Shown in pieces: positions 63,198 through 64,000 of a stretch of DNA of 64,000 nucleotides (positions are counted from its first letter, which is position 1; each line of letters begins with the position of its first letter). This stretch comes from an uncultured Sphingomonas sp. Lineage in GTDB: Bacteria; Pseudomonadota; Alphaproteobacteria; Sphingomonadales; Sphingomonadaceae. The translations under genes were made by a program, and so were the position numbers. The stretch covers positions 1-64,000 of the forward strand of contig CAJYIX010000005.1 of NCBI GenBank assembly GCA_913775315.1, in the 5' to 3' direction. A model generated the notes under the pieces. It saw nothing but the letters and a program-made list of their open reading frames with translations, had not been told where the DNA came from and ran no database searches.

Positions 63198-63982
63198 CGG
63201 GTCAGCCCCGCGCGGCGATACCCCTCGTACCGGGCCATGACCTTGCGGACATAGGCCTGCGTCTCTGCATAGGGCGGCACCCGGTTGCCATAGCGCGCGA
63301 CCGCGCCCTCGCCGGCGTTGTAGGCGCCCAGGATCAGGTCGAAGTTGCGGCCGTAGCGGCGTTGCAGCTTCTTGAGGTGACGGGCACCCGCATCGACGTT
63401 GACCGCCGGATCGAACAGCGCGACCGGCTGGACGCCCAAGCCGCGGCCCGTTTCCGGCATGATCTGCATCAGCCCGCGAGCGCCAACATAGCTGACCGCG
63501 CGCGGGTTGCCCGCCGATTCGGTTGCGATGATCGCGTGGAGGAAAAGCGGATCGACCTTGTAGGCCGCCGCCGTGCGGAAGATGTGCGCGTCATAGGCGC
63601 TGACGGGCACGCGCCCGCCGCTGCGCATCGACAGGCTGACCGGCTGGCGTGCGCGGCGTTCGCGGGCGCGCTTCTTTGCCGGGCTTTCATCCTCGTCCTC
63701 GACGCCGATGATCCGCGCGACGCTGGGATCGGCGGGCAGGGCGACGGGCGGTGCGTGGACGATCTTGTCGCCGCAATTGGCGAGCGCGGCGTAGCGGTCG
63801 CCGGCGCGGGGGTTGGCGACGCGCACCTGACCCTCGACCGGACAATCGCCGAAGTAACGCTCGGCCTCACGCTTCATCTTCTGCGCAGTCTTGTCGGTGT
63901 GCTGCGCCGAAGCGACAGTCGTCGTAAAGAAAACCGACAGCATAACGCCGGCGGTCATCATCCGAAAATCGTTCTTCTTCAC
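63194..63982 (-). CDS. Lytic transglycosylase (SLT domain) at head of the type III secretion operon
   Basis: A 262-residue periplasmic protein with signal peptide (about 1-27). SLT domain at about 128-245: catalytic Glu155 in ATESAGNP, GLMQIMPETG (170-179), and AYNAGEGAV (220-228). The N-terminal ~90 residues are unrelated to SLT and contain CPVEG and ANCGDK cysteines. It probably opens peptidoglycan for the secretion apparatus. First visible gene of the operon; the remaining 18 bases of the window show nothing. Confidence 0.9.
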   Translation of the reverse strand: MKKNDFRMMTAGVMLSVFFTTTVASAQHTDKTAQKMKREAERYFGDCPVEGQVRVANPRAGDRYAALANCGDKIVHAPPVALPADPSVARIIGVEDEDESPAKKRARERRARQPVSLSMRSGGRVPVSAYDAHIFRTAAAYKVDPLFLHAIIATESAGNPRAVSYVGARGLMQIMPETGRGLGVQPVALFDPAVNVDAGARHLKKLQRRYGRNFDLILGAYNAGEGAVARYGNRVPPYAETQAYVRKVMARYEGYRRAGLTR

Positions 63983-64000
63983 GGGCTCGCCCCTCCCATC

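Noticed and set aside
53327..63982. Flagellar export genes
   Set aside because: A secretin, a 247-residue lipoprotein SctJ and an inner-rod protein occur, and no hook, filament or basal-body rod genes are present.
1..64000. CRISPR array, insertion sequence or prophage
   Set aside because: No regularly spaced repeats, transposase, integrase or phage structural gene found.

Overview
The window is GC-rich DNA from an alphaproteobacterium, most likely a sphingomonad (Sphingomonas or a close relative). The signs are a CtrA cell-cycle regulator, a DnaA-like HdaA protein upstream of ppk-ppx, an exosortase-A (XrtA/PEP-CTERM) polysaccharide module, a LiuR-type MerR regulator beside an acyl-CoA dehydrogenase, ATGA/GTGA gene overlaps, and heavy GTG/TTG start use. 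These are family-level inferences; no 16S or other taxonomic marker is present.

Layout. 1-6.8 kb: 5' part of gltB, an unknown two-helix membrane protein, an exosortase-associated glycosyltransferase and O-glycosylation ligase, and ctrA with its terminator. 6.8-7.2 kb: a gene-free stretch with a long imperfect inverted repeat. 7.2-10 kb: rpmI-rplT with a strong terminator, a glycine-zipper lipoprotein, a queuosine-precursor transporter, and purS-purQ. 10-12.8 kb: a surface-lipoprotein pair, a TbpB-like lipoprotein followed by a Slam-like outer-membrane translocon. 12.9-17 kb: dienelactone hydrolase, GST, tRNA-Pro(CGG), lepA. 17-23.9 kb: a serralysin-type protease with a divergent AprI/Inh-type inhibitor, a phasin, a lone ModA, a GT39-like membrane protein, a double-DTG aspartic protease with a PDZ-like tail, and an IclR regulator. 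24-28.9 kb: a tandem glycine riboswitch driving gcvT-gcvH-gcvPA-gcvPB. 28.9-35.3 kb: wrbA, pirin, arfB, a possible small RNA, an SDR enzyme with purF, small unknowns, hisI. 35.3-43.5 kb: liuR with a palindromic operator, acyl-CoA dehydrogenase, SleB-like hydrolase, cysK with an MFS exporter, purM-purN. 43.6-50.2 kb: DUF2066-hdaA-ppk-ppx-aldo/keto reductase. 50.2-53.3 kb: two TonB-like small proteins around an MFS symporter, then tRNA-Val(GAC).

53.3-64 kb (all minus strand) is the most notable region: one tightly coupled operon for a non-flagellar type III secretion system. In transcription order it is lytic transglycosylase, sctV, sctC, sctD, candidate sctF, sctI, sctJ, sctK, sctL, sctN, sctO, sctP. 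It has a secretin, a lipoprotein ring component and an inner-rod protein, so it is an injectisome and not a flagellum. SctQ, SctR, SctS, SctT and SctU, translocators, chaperones and effectors are not in the window. Because the operon runs leftward and enters at the right edge, they probably lie beyond base 64000 or elsewhere.

How genes fit together: purSQ, purF and purMN supply purine steps, and the riboswitch-controlled glycine cleavage system supplies one-carbon units. ppk-ppx controls polyphosphate and HdaA/CtrA controls replication and cell cycle. The Slam/TbpB pair, the protease-inhibitor pair and the injectisome are three separate outward-facing systems.
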